From: Elysia marginata
Lineage: Eukaryota > Mollusca > Gastropoda > Plakobranchidae
Length of the DNA stretch: 25,430 nt
Assembly: GCA_019649035.1 (NCBI GenBank)
Contig: BMAT01009076.1
Span: forward strand, 7,960-33,389
Direction of reading: 5' to 3'
Made by a program: the position numbers and the translations under genes. The notes beneath the pieces were generated by a model. That model was not told where the DNA came from and ran no database searches. It saw only the letters and a program-made list of their open reading frames with translations. Shown one piece after another: positions 1 to 18,800 of this stretch. Numbering within the stretch: position 1 is the stretch's first letter; every line of letters starts with the position of its first letter.

Positions 1-738
1 TACGCGTAGTGAGACACGGTGCGTGTGCTAAAGGTCTCTAATAAGAGATGTGGTGACTTAGCATGGTGTTCAAATTTTAATTTAAAAGTTATAATCAGCA
101 AGCTGTGAAATAATTTCAAATTCTACACTTCTTGATTCGGAGCTCTTCAGTACTTTTTTTTATGATAACAGACAAATAGCATTATAGGTCGTGCAAAGAG
201 GAATCATTATCATGATCTCTTTTGAGCATACGCTCTACAACCTTTTTAAGAACAGATTTTTAATTGTTTAGCTACCACATTTTATGGAAAAGGCAAAGCA
301 GGAAATCATCATCGGTTTTAGAAATTAAGTATACCAGTTCAGTACAGAAATGTATGTATATAAACCTATGGGACTGATATTGAACCATCGCGACAAACTA
401 GTAGTTTGAAACAATAATATAAAATTTCTAACAAACTAAGCCCGAGTTAGCACAGTCTATAAGCAAAGCACACTTATCCACCAGTAATATTAAGCTCGGA
501 TTGCTTATGTGTGATAATTTATGTCTATGCTCCTATTACTCATCTTTTCTAATGCCCTTTAGGTATGAAAAAGAAGCAACTAATTCAATTTCATTAAAAC
601 AGCAAGATAATTGAGCAGCTAAAGGAACACATAATTGAAAGAAGGATATATAGCATTGCTCATATTTGATCCTTAAGACTTTGAAAAAGATAGCATTGCT
701 CTAAAAATTTCGAAACGTAGTCATTAATAACCAATCTG

Positions 739-740
<2 letters not shown>
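1..740. other. Intronic DNA, nothing recognised
   Basis: This AT-rich stretch lies downstream, on the minus strand, of the exon 4 donor of QPCT copy A. I searched the minus strand for the next exon (the LLDLIG block) and did not find it. In copy B the equivalent intron is about 3 kb, so the missing exon is probably left of the window. No repeat or RNA gene was recognised here. Confidence 0.5.
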
Positions 741-783
<43 letters not shown>

Positions 784-839
784 GAGAGAGAGAGAGAGAG
801 AGACAGAGAGACAGAGAGAGAAGAGAGAGAGAGAGAAAG
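741..839. repeat. (AG)n microsatellite
   Basis: About 100 bases of AG dinucleotides with a few AAAG and ACAG interruptions. On the transcribed minus strand it reads as a CU-rich tract beginning about 37 bases inside the intron after copy A exon 4. CU-rich intronic tracts can bind PTB-type splicing regulators; that role is inference. Confidence 0.95.
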
Positions 840-849
840 GTAATGCTCA

Positions 850-8579
<7,730 letters not shown>

Positions 8580-8934
8580 TTTGGTGTGGGTCAGTGGTAT
8601 CTGCTCTACTGCTTACCCAGTTTTTCCTATCAATGCTTCTGATTTTGTTTTGACACAGGGTGAACCACAGCTCTCACTCTAGACCGCGATAAACATATGC
8701 TAATAAGAGGTATAAAAAGATGTATGTGTGACTGTATATTCTGAAGACGCATTTGGAGACCTGGTAACATACTGTGCGTTGTAATATAATCAAATTGGGC
8801 TACTCGGACAGTCCAAGTAATAAAATAATGATAATTGTTGTTTTGTAAGGTTCATAAGTTACTGAACCTTTTCTTGTGAAATAATTACAACTGAAAGGCG
8901 GGTGCAATGTACGTGACGAATCAAGGAAATGTGT
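8580..8934. other. Probable upstream region of QPCT copy A
   Basis: Sequence just upstream, on the minus strand, of the copy A start codon. It should hold the 5' UTR and perhaps the promoter, but I see no convincing TATA box or initiator on the minus strand. A TATAAAAAG word near 8712 is on the opposite strand. Confidence 0.35.
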
Positions 8935-9145
8935 CAGAGAGAGAGAGAGACGGAGGGAGAGTGGGAGGGGGAGATAGAGAGACAGACAGAGAGAGAGGGA
9001 GAGAGAAAGAGGAAGAAAGGAGAGGAGGGAGGGAGAGCGAAAGAAGGAAAAAGGGAGAGGGAGTGAGATATATATGAGGATAGAGGATAGTTTTACTCTG
9101 TGAGAGAAACTTAAGAGAGTGAGAGAGAGAGAGAGAGAGAGAGGA
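8935..9145. repeat. Purine-rich GA/GGGA tract
   Basis: About 200 bases of GA, GGGA and GAAA units on the plus strand, about 360 bases upstream of the copy A start. A 26-base segment beginning TAGTTTTA occurs at 9088-9113 and again at 9152-9177 with three differences, a tandem duplication with a 64-base period. The long open frame on the minus strand is low complexity. Confidence 0.9.
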
Positions 9146-9982
9146 AAAAGGTAGTTTTATTGTGTGAGAGAAGCTTAGGGGACAGTCTAATAGAAGAGGG
9201 GATGGGAAGCAGCAGTAGGAATTAATAATAGTATTAGAGATCACGGACAATGTGTTTGATTTCTCAAAATCACACACTTTAGCCACTCATCGATTTTTGT
9301 GGGTGTTTTTGTAATACATATAGCCAAAAGCTCATTTACTTATGCAGGTTCAGATCAACAAATTTTGTCCCCTCTTCCCCTTACATGTGTCACGGTTAGG
9401 TATAGGTAATTTTATAAATACAGGTCTCCACAAGTTCTCTCATTTAAAAACAAAGAATTCTGTAGCTTTTCCTATATTCTAAACTGTTTACTAAAGATGA
9501 ATACCGACACCGGACAACCTAAGGTCAGCTTTTCGTGAATGTTCATGATTTCTTCAAATAAATCAATGTGTTTGATATTGTGGTATCAACAAAAGAAATC
9601 ATTCAGTTGTATTGCATCCATGTTTGCTTAAATTAGGCTTAGTCTGTTTCACTGCAAGTCTTCAGTGGTAAATCATTCATCAATATGAAAACATAAAAGG
9701 ATTAGAAAATTTTAAAATGTTGGTTCTAAAATCTTTTCACATTTGTGACCACCCCTTCTATTAGTATTATTCTCAGGTAGGGCTATAGGACGCCCATTAA
9801 AACGCTAATATAATTACATAAGTTAGGCTACACTCTTTCATTTAATGTATGCACAAAGTTCAATGTTTTGTCTCCATAACCTCTCCCCAACTTGTGTCTA
9901 TAGTGTAGTTCAAGCGGACAATAAAGCGTTTTTGGTCACCATTTATGTGCATTGGCTGCTGACGTTATGGAACAGTAACATA

Positions 9983-10216
9983 ACCAGCGAACTTGCCCCT
10001 TCTACGAACGGTGAATGAACTATGGTGAGACCAACAGATAGCTATCACCATTCTCCAAACTCACGATTACAGGCCAAAAGGGGAAAAAACCTGATGGAGA
10101 TTGTGTTACTAAATTTGTCAAAATGTTGAAAGTTTAGAAGTGCCGAGACCGAGGTCTACATAAAGTTTTAGATCTATGTGTGGATTAGATGTAAATAGTA
10201 TTTAGATCTAGTAGAT
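9983..10216 (+). repeat. Dispersed repeat family 1, copy 1 (GATCTA-rich end)
   Basis: Resembles 19603-19860 in the same orientation: both have ACTTG-CCC-TTCTACGAA, later GTGTTAC, a GCCGAGA word and TTTTAGAT before TTAGATGTA or TTAGATGCA. Both end in words such as TTAGATCTAG. A non-coding interspersed repeat, unclassified. Confidence 0.7.
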
Positions 10217-10384
10217 AAGCTGACCCACAGTTCCCTTATCTTGTCTTATTTCTGGGTTTTAGAACTCTGCATATTCAGGCTTAAGCATTCAATTTCCATT
10301 TTGTCAAATTTTATGCATAAAAACTTTGATAGAACTTTGAAGCTAGAGGGAAATAAAACTTATACAGAGGCATATAATTTTTAA

Positions 10385-11583
10385 ATAGAATGAAAAACAA
10401 CAAAAGTCGGGGAACTTATGGGTTCACGGCAGAGTTTTTGAAGTTTTTCTGGAGAGACATTTGTTATTTCCTAATAACGCTATGAATGACAGTTTGATAT
10501 GCGGAAAATTATCGGTAACTCAACGATTATGTCTCATTATATGCCTACCAAAAAGGATAATATATATGTAAAAAATTTCAGACCCATAACACTAACCAAT
10601 GTTGCAATTAAAATACCTTCGGGTTGCATCGCTAACTGTCTTAGAAGAATTTTGCCAAAAATTATTCATACAGATCAAACAGGGTTTATGTGTGGTCGGT
10701 TCATTGGAGACAACACCCGTCTTATTTATGATGTTTTAAGAGAAGCTAAAATATCACAAAAAGGGAATGCTCTTACTGATTATTTTGCAAAAAGCGTCTG
10801 AATATGTTGCATGGTCCTTCATACCCAAAGCGTTAGACTTAGAGTTCTCTAACTTTGGAGATTATATTATGGGTAAAAATTTTAAACGATGAATTTTCCT
10901 TACGTGTCATGGTTAAACCGTTAATGGTTGCGTTTTAAGACTTTCCCCGTCCAGCGTTGGGCCAAACAAAGAGATCCAATTTCTCCATATCTTTTTCTAA
11001 TTGTTAATGAAATATTAGCGGACATGATTCAGAAAAAATAGATATATGAATGGCTACGAGATTAAAGGTGTTGAAGTAAAAATATTTCAGTATGCTGATG
11101 ATACCACCTTATTTTTGGACGGTTCTCAAACTACATTTAAAAATTGTACTGACATGCTCCAAGATTTAGCGTCTTGCTCTGGTTTAAAAGTTAACTATGA
11201 TAAAACTAAAGCAATATAGTTTGGATGCCCGAGTCATCCAGAGGAAAGGTATTTACTGCAGATCAGCTTTTAATGGAATCCTAAGACATTTAGAATACTG
11301 GGAATCGGCTTTCCTAGTGACTTAAAAGACATCAGAGTAATAAATCTGCTTCCATACTTTGGCAACGTAAAACCAGAGATACATCGATGGGACCGAAGAA
11401 ATTTAACACCCTTCGGTAAAGTAAGTGTCATTAAATCGATTCTGACATCCAAATTAGTACATAATTATCCTTATCGCACTTCCTAATCCATACATGTAAA
11501 AAAAACGATTGCAGCCATTCAAAATATTTTGAAGAATTGTCTATGGCATAAAAAGGGAATTAAAATAGAAAAGAATATAACTA
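10385..11583 (+). mobile_element. L1/Tx1-like LINE reverse transcriptase fragment, decayed
   Basis: Plus-strand blocks in RT order: MKNNKSRGTYGFTAEFLKFF (10390); NFRPITLTNVAIK, then LPKIIHTDQTGFMCGRFIG (10576-10720); a frameshift near 10795 with continuation as VAWSFIPKALDL (10803-10845); and FQYADDTTLFLDGS with SGLKVNYDKTKAI (about 11085-11218), containing the catalytic YADD. A C-terminal region with HNYPYRTS and LKNCLWHKKG follows to about 11580. Much of the palm between blocks is missing. In-frame stops and a frameshift show it is inactive. The blocks match the L1/Tx1 style and differ from the minus-strand LINE family. It lies between the two QPCT genes in the opposite orientation. Confidence 0.88.
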
Positions 11584-11592
11584 AGCACCCAG

Positions 11593-11936
11593 TTAGCCGA
11601 TACTTTTGCCATACACAATATACCCATGAAAAACGGCCCACACCATTGCATACGTAAGAGAAGTTTTATTAACAACTCTTATTGTCATTCGTTGATGTGA
11701 CAGAATAAGTTTTTCAATTTTGGCTACATTGATTTCAGTAACTAAATTGTGATGGCGACCAGAACGTGGCTCATCTGCCTGGATCAAAATGTACACATTT
11801 GAGTCTTCTTTCCTACATATTCATTATATGATGCATGTTCTATCATACTCTTCACACAGTTCATTGTGTATTTCAGATGATATTTTCCCTTCTTTATACA
11901 GGTACTTGAAAACTGAACAAATCTGTATTGATGCCA
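11593..11936 (-). pseudogene. Mariner-type transposase N-terminal (HTH) fragment
   Basis: On the minus strand an ATG at 11936 opens MASIQICSVFKYLYKEGK, then SSEIHNELCEEYDRTC, resembling the first helix-turn-helix (HTH_48) of mariner/SETMAR-like transposases. After a frameshift near 11830 the second part reads DEPRSGRHHNLVTEINVAK, then IEKLILSHQRMTIR, matching the DEPRSGRP linker and second helix-turn-helix, with a stop at 11593. No DD34D catalytic domain follows. It starts ten bases from the end of the L1-like fragment. It is probably a broken element; HTH-only genes of this type exist in invertebrates, but the frameshift argues against function. Confidence 0.75.
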
Positions 11937-12249
11937 TGGCGATAACAAAATGTCTCCCTTTTTTATTCCTACAGATGATGTCATAGTTTGTGTCGTTTAA
12001 CGCACTCTTGCGCAAAAACTTTTCAGCGTAATTTCCCAATTTTTTTTCGTATCATCTTTTACGGAACTCATTAGAGAGTGTTCTAAAACTTCCATGAAAA
12101 TCTAACTTCTAAGTATTCTTTCATAGTTAAGGCAACTATAGTTAACTTAAGGCAACTACTTTTTAGTCACCCCTCGTATACCAGTACGCAACTGCTATGC
12201 CTTTTGTTTTTATCCATAAGTGGTAGCGACTAACATCCTTAAGAATGAA

Positions 12250-12545
12250 GCAATTTTCTGTTTTTTTTTCTATACCTGAAATGTTTTAAAAGAGAGATTT
12301 TGAACGTTTTCTATTCACTCATACATTTTTGCACCCAATATTGCAGCCCAAGACAATAAACTTGGTTCAATCTTGACATAAAATACTCGTATGGCTAACG
12401 AAAGAGATAGTGTATTAAGGCTTCTAAATATGGGTCTGAACTGTTCTATCACTCGCATAGCTTTTGAGGCATTGTTTTCTACACTCTTTAAGCAGCTTAA
12501 TCCTGAAGAAAAAATCAATCCTGCATAGTCATTATATGCTGACGC
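12250..12545 (-). mobile_element. Possible LINE C-terminal fragment
   Basis: A minus-strand open frame (12518-12315) reads FSSGLSCLKSVENNASKAM, then VIEQFRPIFRSLNTL, then FYVKIEPSLLSW, followed past a stop by a IENVQNLSFK-like block. This resembles the region after the RT palm in CR1/L2-type LINEs (ALKAM...KIFDTKIVPILLYGSEVWG). There is no catalytic motif; the similarity is moderate. Confidence 0.45.
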
Positions 12546-12549
12546 GTTT

Positions 12550-13260
12550 AACTTTTCTTTGTCAAGCCACTATTTTCAATTTGTCTCAGTTGGCGGCCAT
12601 TTTTATTTTCAAGACACTTCTGAAAGATAGAGGAGCAGAAATCAAGAAGATGAAAGTTTAAAATGTATAATATTATGCCTTTACATATCTGCATAGTGCA
12701 GCGTTTATGCAGGGATTGTTCTAAAAGGCAACTAAATGTATAGCCTTATTTGTTACATCATAACTAAAATTGCTAAAAGGGAAATAACTTATCCAAATAA
12801 TAAGTTAATAAGATGACAATTAAAGTAAATATTGTTTTCAATCTTGTCTACAAGTTTAGTTCTTTGAAGGGTATTAAATTTTACTTATGTATATTAGAAA
12901 CTCTTGACGTAAATTTAGAGTTTTGTCATATCTTGAAATAAAAGTAATTTTTGAAGGGGCATTATGTAAATCACTTACATTTCTATGCATATTTGTGATT
13001 TTTACATAATGTATGTAAATACAATGTTCTTAAACTTTTCTTCTATGGTATATATAGAAATATTAATATTTCTATGAGATAATTCAAATTTATTAAAAAC
13101 CTGGCGGCCATCTTGGATTTTTGGCCGTCATTTTGGATTTTTTTCTGGCTCAGACACTTTTTTTCAACTACACCCTATGGACAACATATATACCAAGTGG
13201 CTTGCTTCTATCACAATCTGAAGTTTTGATCCTTATTTAGCAAATAAGCAAGCCCACTAT
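12550..13260. repeat. AT-rich non-coding stretch with GGCCATCTTGGAT-type repeat
   Basis: At 13101-13140 the words GGCGGCCATCTTGGATTT and GGCCGTCATTTTGGATTT stand in tandem, a motif seen in interspersed repeats of marine invertebrates (recalled, not searched). A perfect 22-base palindrome lies at 13054-13075. No coding sequence was recognised. Confidence 0.5.
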
Positions 13261-13263
13261 TAG

Positions 13264-13412
13264 AAAAGACACCTTTGCGAAATACTTGCAAATTTTGACT
13301 CTGATGAAGATGAACGCAATATTTCATTTCAGGCCCACAGCAATCGTCTCTGACAGAAAACCAACCCACTCCAAGATAACACTCTGTTTAGGTTATTTAT
13401 TTTATGTTGCAT
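13264..13412 (+). repeat. Dispersed repeat family 2, copy 1
   Basis: Similar to 16548-16692 on the same strand: both share TTTGCGAAA-ACTTG, ACTCTGATGA, AGGCCCACAG, GTCTCTGA, CAACCCACT and ACTCTGTTT in the same order and spacing. One frame reads ANFDSDEDERNISF, so it may come from a protein-coding element, but no family was recognised. Confidence 0.75.
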
Positions 13413-13659
13413 ATCCAATACGTTATCTGAGAATGAAACTGAATCACCAGCATACGACAAGCAACAAGCCTCTTCATCATTTGATAAAAGCTTCTCTCAC
13501 TTAGGTTTAGGACATTTCTCACTAGCTTTTCTTAAAATTAGACAAAAATGAGGAAAACAATATAGACAACAACGCCATATTCGTGACTATCTCAGAAGTA
13601 TTATCTACTGATTTATTTGTAAAAGAAAAAGATACTTTGACACATAATACTTTCCAAGG

Positions 13660-14155
13660 TTTACCTCTGCCAACCCAGTTCAAAGCTTTGTAATAATCTA
13701 CATAGAAAACATTGAATTTTCTACAGCTGGTCTCAATATGCTTCTGGACTAGACTTTAGTAGACAAATATGCTATCAAAAATGCTGTAAGTAGCTCTAAA
13801 ACCTGCCTGTGCTTCAGGGATAATATTTAGTAAATCACGCCAGTATTTCAATTGTACATTTAAGACATGTGAGAAAAGTTTTCACCTAACATCTTAATTC
13901 CCTGCAACTTTTTGTTTCATGTACATCTCTCTTGTTATGCAGTGGAAAAATTACAAAATTGATCCATTTATTTGGGTGTTTCATGCTATCAGAATTGACA
14001 TTTAACAACAGAGAATGATATTCGATAAAGATGGGCGTGTTACCCATTTAGTGCTTAGATGGTATACCTTCGAGTCCACTAGTTTTAACACTGCCGAGTT
14101 TTTATGGCTAATTTTATTTCTTCTTCAGACACTGTTCCATGTAGGAGAGAAAAGT
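13660..14155 (-). mobile_element. Second LINE type: decayed RT fragment
   Basis: Minus-strand blocks in order: TVSEEEIKLAIKT (about 14120); SGLEGIPSKH (about 14060); WINFVIFPLHNKRDVHETKSC (about 13915-13975); IIPEAQAGFRATYSIFDSIF (about 13770-13830); and KFNVFYVDYYKALNWVGR (about 13670-13720), the first RT Asp block. Stops and frameshifts are frequent. The EAQAGFR plus VDYYKA style differs from LINE copies 1-3. It is intergenic, beyond the 3' end of copy B. Confidence 0.75.
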
Positions 14156-14159
14156 CTTC

Positions 14160-15717
14160 GTCACGTGTAGCTTCTGTTGCTGCTCAACATCTTGCTGTGT
14201 TTCCCTAGCAGCAGCAGTGGCAGAATTTGTCGGGTTGAGCCGTTTTTTAAATAGACACAACATTGGCTTGGTGAGATGTCCCTTCGAGGTTTTTTTTAGA
14301 TATACGTGATTTAATTTTTTTTCAAAAATCTTTTGTATTTGGAATGAGATTGCTTTTTATAACGTCTTCAACACCTCTACAGAACACGACTTTCTTTTCT
14401 TTTCTCTACATGAACTTATAACTCACGAACAACTTTCAAGAAAATTTAAAGAAGTAGAGGCATCCAAATTAACGGCCATTTGTATATTAGCAAGATTGTT
14501 ACAAAGTCAAATTTCATATTGTGTCAAATAAAAAACAAACTTAACATTACAAACTCTAAGATTTTTAGTACTGAGTTTCTTTCAGGAACAATACATAATT
14601 AAGTGAATATTGTTAAGCTGGTTTCATATCCTTTGTTATTAACTGCCTAGACTCCAAAGGCTGAAAAAATATAACCATTAAAATATGTATCAAATAATAT
14701 TAGCTCATGTCATCACACTGATAATGTAAAAGTAATAATTCAGTAGAATTATACTTACTGGACCTCCACCATCCACAATGCAACCTACCGTGCACACTCA
14801 TACAAACTTTACCCTTCGTTTTAAAACATACAAGTGAAATGTAAAAGATATTACTTAATATATCATATGTGCTTAAACAATCGTTTCTTTTCTCATTAAA
14901 ATTACATAGATATTTGCAAGGGGCGAATGTGTAGAGATAATAGTTTGACTACAATACGATTTTTAAGATTATTATGCATTGTACAAATAAAAAGGACAGT
15001 GAATATGAATTAATTGTACATAATTATACAGCCATGGATATGATAAAAATAATATCAATGTCCAAAAACAAAACGTGTAGATGGGTTGTTCTTGAAACCA
15101 ACCATATCACTAAAATATTAATTATGCTTAAATGATACCTTGACCATCGTTCTAAAATCTTAAGTAGGTGGCTGTTTCATACATCTATCATTTCACCTAG
15201 TTGACGAGTAGACATCATGAGACTTAAACTGGATCGTGCTGAAAGGAATATTAATTTTCTTTTCTCCTGTTTTGTAAAAACTTAGTCAGGAGCGTCTCAT
15301 TTGATTTCATGCACTTTGAACGATTTACCTCAGAAGTCAGTGTATAGAGAGGGGTGGGAAACAATGTAACGAAATGAAAAAAAAATTAATGATGTTATCT
15401 CTGTCTATCACTTTTAGATCAGACTAACACTCACGTTTTCCCATGTGACATGACAAATTAATGTCTTATTAGCATACTATGGGTGCAGAATACGGTGCCC
15501 AATTTTCAAATAACATAACGTTTAAAAAAACAAAAACAATTAGCGCTGTAAATGAAAAGTATTTCTAGATGGCTTTAGTAGTCTTTCGAGTTAAGCCATG
15601 TTGTGTACGTTAATGTAAATGCGTTTCTCAAGAAATGCTTGACACACAAATTATCACCATGAAAGGTACTTAAAAACTAAGAATAAGAGGCATCTGTATC
15701 AAAGTGCAGTGCTAAAT
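14160..15717. other. Intergenic and 3' flank of QPCT copy B, nothing recognised
   Basis: Directly downstream, on the minus strand, of the copy B stop codon, so the nearest few hundred bases are probably 3' UTR. I saw no clear AATAAA on the minus strand close to the stop. The rest is AT-rich with no gene or repeat recognised. Confidence 0.45.
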
Positions 15718-15887
15718 CTATTTTAAAGGGTTCTGAATGGCCCCCAGCACGACGACGTTTGTCAAGAACACTCTCAGGATGCGACTGATGTCATCAATGA
15801 TCTGGTAGTCCAAGGTGGCTTCCACATCGAGCATCGTGTGCCAGGTCGGGGGGAACGGGTAGGTGATCAGGTGCATGATAGACACAC
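15718..15887 (-). CDS. QPCT-like: QPCT copy B exon 7, terminal (170 bp)
   Basis: Acceptor TCTCCTCAG, then GT completing a Gly codon, then [19 protein letters not shown], matching human VPVLHLIPSPFPEVWHTM. It carries the third zinc ligand (His of WHT) and the neighbouring Trp. ISRILRVF near the end matches human NKILQVF; about 14 extra residues precede the TAG at 15718-15720. Confidence 0.95.
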
Positions 15888-18800
15888 CTGAGGAGACATT
15901 TTATGAGTAGAGAGACCGTGGATTACGGGAATCAATGCGTTAATAAGAACGCTCACCTCAACATGCATGCCATTTTAATGGAGCCAAGAAGTTACTGGAC
16001 TTACATATCTAGCCAGTGGTCAATAGTGAAGCTTTGCTCTAGAAATCAAGAAATTTCCTTGATTAAACTAATGAAAAAATTCTCTTAGAAGTGTTACATA
16101 TTATTTTTTGCATCATACATTCCTTAGGTGTTAGTTCTACAATAGGAATTTCCTTTTATTGCGGCCGATTAGATGAGCCGAAAATGCTTCTAGGGTTTTA
16201 ATTTCAAGATCACATGACAAATTTGAAAAAAAATATCATTGTTATTTGTATGAAAGTTAGTACATAAATTTAGATCCCCTGGGTTATTCTTTACAGTCTT
16301 TGAAATAAAAAGAAATTAATCATTAAAAACAGAAAATACTTAAATAAATTGATATCGAGCCATTGCTTTGAAATTGCTAAGCCGGGGCCAACAAGAACCG
16401 GCTAATACGTGCAAATAATGAAGACTGTAATGCCATAACATGGCCTTCTCGCTAAGCTGTTGATTTTCCGGAATTTGACAAGATAATTGAACAAGAGAGT
16501 ATTCGTAGAAATTGTCTCAAGCAAACTCAGGAAAATTCAAACACTTAGACAAGACGCTTTTGCGAAAGACTTGTAAAATTTCACTCTGATGACGATGTAC
16601 TCTATATTTCAAGGCCCACAGAACGGTCTCTGATAGAAGATCAACCCACTTCAAGATAGCACTCTGTTTCCATTATTTATTTATATTTGCTTAAAAGAAA
16701 CGCAAGTCTTATGCATAAAACCGTATTTAAAGTTGGCCTAACCTTTTTCTTTAAAGGGAGTATGGTCGTCTCTTATATCCACAGGTCTCCGCGAGTCTTG
16801 AAACAACGGCGGCAACCCATTAGCTCTAGTGGTCAGCAAACTTTTTTGACGCAAGCATTTTTCTTTCAAAAGAATTGCGATAAGAAAAGTAAATAAATAA
16901 ATAAAGTAAACCATCAACAAATTCAAGGGATGAATCATGAAGGAGATGCTTGTCAGATACACAAATCCGAAACGAATGCAGAACTAAACATAACGAAAGA
17001 AAAATCACGAAAAGAGCTGTGTTAAAAAAAGCGAAGAACCTCTATCTTTTTCTGTATAAATGTGGATTACAATAATTTCGCATTTAATAGTAGCGGATTT
17101 ACCATCCTCCACGGATTATTAAAATTTAGCCTCCTACTGCAGTTAAACAGAACACTCTTCGGCTTTTAAAAGTTTTATCGCAGATAACATAATCATAATA
17201 ATGAAGAATTAGATCTAAGAACCCCCTTTTAGACATGATATTAATATTTGCGTAGTGCAATAGAGAGTAAAATATACATGTTATGAATGTGGCTAAAAGA
17301 ATGATAACGGGCATGTAAAACGTTTTTGAATCCTAACTCACCAAGATTTATTAGCTGTGTATAAAAATAATCTGTTTCTGGAAAATACCGCTGGAAAGTT
17401 GTACTTGGGTGACCGATCAGATCAAGAAGTATGAACGTGCCCTGGCGAAATATGTCAAGATGTTAATGTATATTATTATGCTGAGCGCTGTTATTACTTC
17501 CCCTTTAGTATTATCTTTCCAATAAACACAAATTGATATAACCAATAATAATAAAGGCAGATATTCCATCAAGAGCTTTATTTTTACCAAAACACAACTA
17601 GATATAGCGCTGAGGTATAATAAAAACATATTGCAATCATAATTATGTTAAATAAACACCACAGAATGTTTAGTTGTATATGTAGTAGCGTTAATGTAAA
17701 TTCTAAACTTAGTTTTGAGACGTTGGGTTGAAGAGTCTTGTTTTATTAGTCAGGGAGATCTCTTTTGTTTTCCAGATCTTATTGAGAGCAATCAGTGCTA
17801 TCTAGGCTATCTTTATTCAGTATTCTTGAGTTTTTGTCTTCTTAGATCCTTCCTTTCTGTCTGTTAAATTGCTAGGTAGTAGGATGACTCTTTTTGCCCA
17901 AAGTTTTTTCGACGAGTCTTATCTTTTTGTTTTCTTTTGATATCAACCTTAACCTCTAGATTGTAGCCTTTGCTGAATAAATGTGAAATTCTATTGATTT
18001 GAAGGCACTGTCCATCAGATAGCTGAGTCAGATCCTCATCGTAGTCAAGATCGTCTAGCTTGTTACACAACGTCCAATGTACGCCATTTCTTCTGTCATC
18101 AGTTGTTTGTCTCATGAAGAAACCAATTGTAAATGTAGCAAGAACTACAACAAAAGGTTTGTTCACTGATGTTTTGATATCACAGCTATTTGTTAGAAGC
18201 CCCTCGTGTAAAATAGTATTTGCCAGTCGTGCCATCTTCAATGCTTTCAAGGATATCTATTGGCGTCTGTGAGACCCCCGGTGTTTTCAGATTTTTCACA
18301 ATGTTGCCTGTTCAATGCTGTCGGAAACTTATCGTAGTTATTTGAATTTGACGTGTAGCTCTTAGATCTGTTCCTATGACTGTAAGTTCCTGGATGATTG
18401 TCAATGTAGCTATCTGATCTATAATTGTTCACCTACTTTTCCCGAACTCCGCTTGTCCATCAATAAATGCTGTGTTGATTCTTTCTTTCATCCTGTCCAA
18501 TATAGTCCTGCTGAAAACTATCCCTAGGACCGGTAGATATGGGATTCCTCTGTATAGTAGTTTTCACATTTTTTTACGTCTCATTTATGTGTTTTTACCT
18601 GGTGGCGTTTTTTCGAGTAATTACAGAACCTTTTCAAGCACGAAACCTTAACGAATAAAAGATGTAAACCAATAGGTCTGAAGTCAGAGATGCATCTGCT
18701 TTAAGCGCTTCTGATGGGATCTGGTTAGAGCCGGCAGCTTTTTCTGAATGCAGCTTGTTGACTGCATCTATTACCTCTTTCCTAAATCGCCATAAAATTC

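Noticed and set aside
8712-8720. TATAAAAAG word upstream of copy A, possible TATA box
   Set aside because: It is on the plus strand, whereas copy A is transcribed from the minus strand.
8921-9286. 121-codon minus-strand open frame
   Set aside because: Its core is the translated purine-rich tract; no start context, splice sites or family motif.
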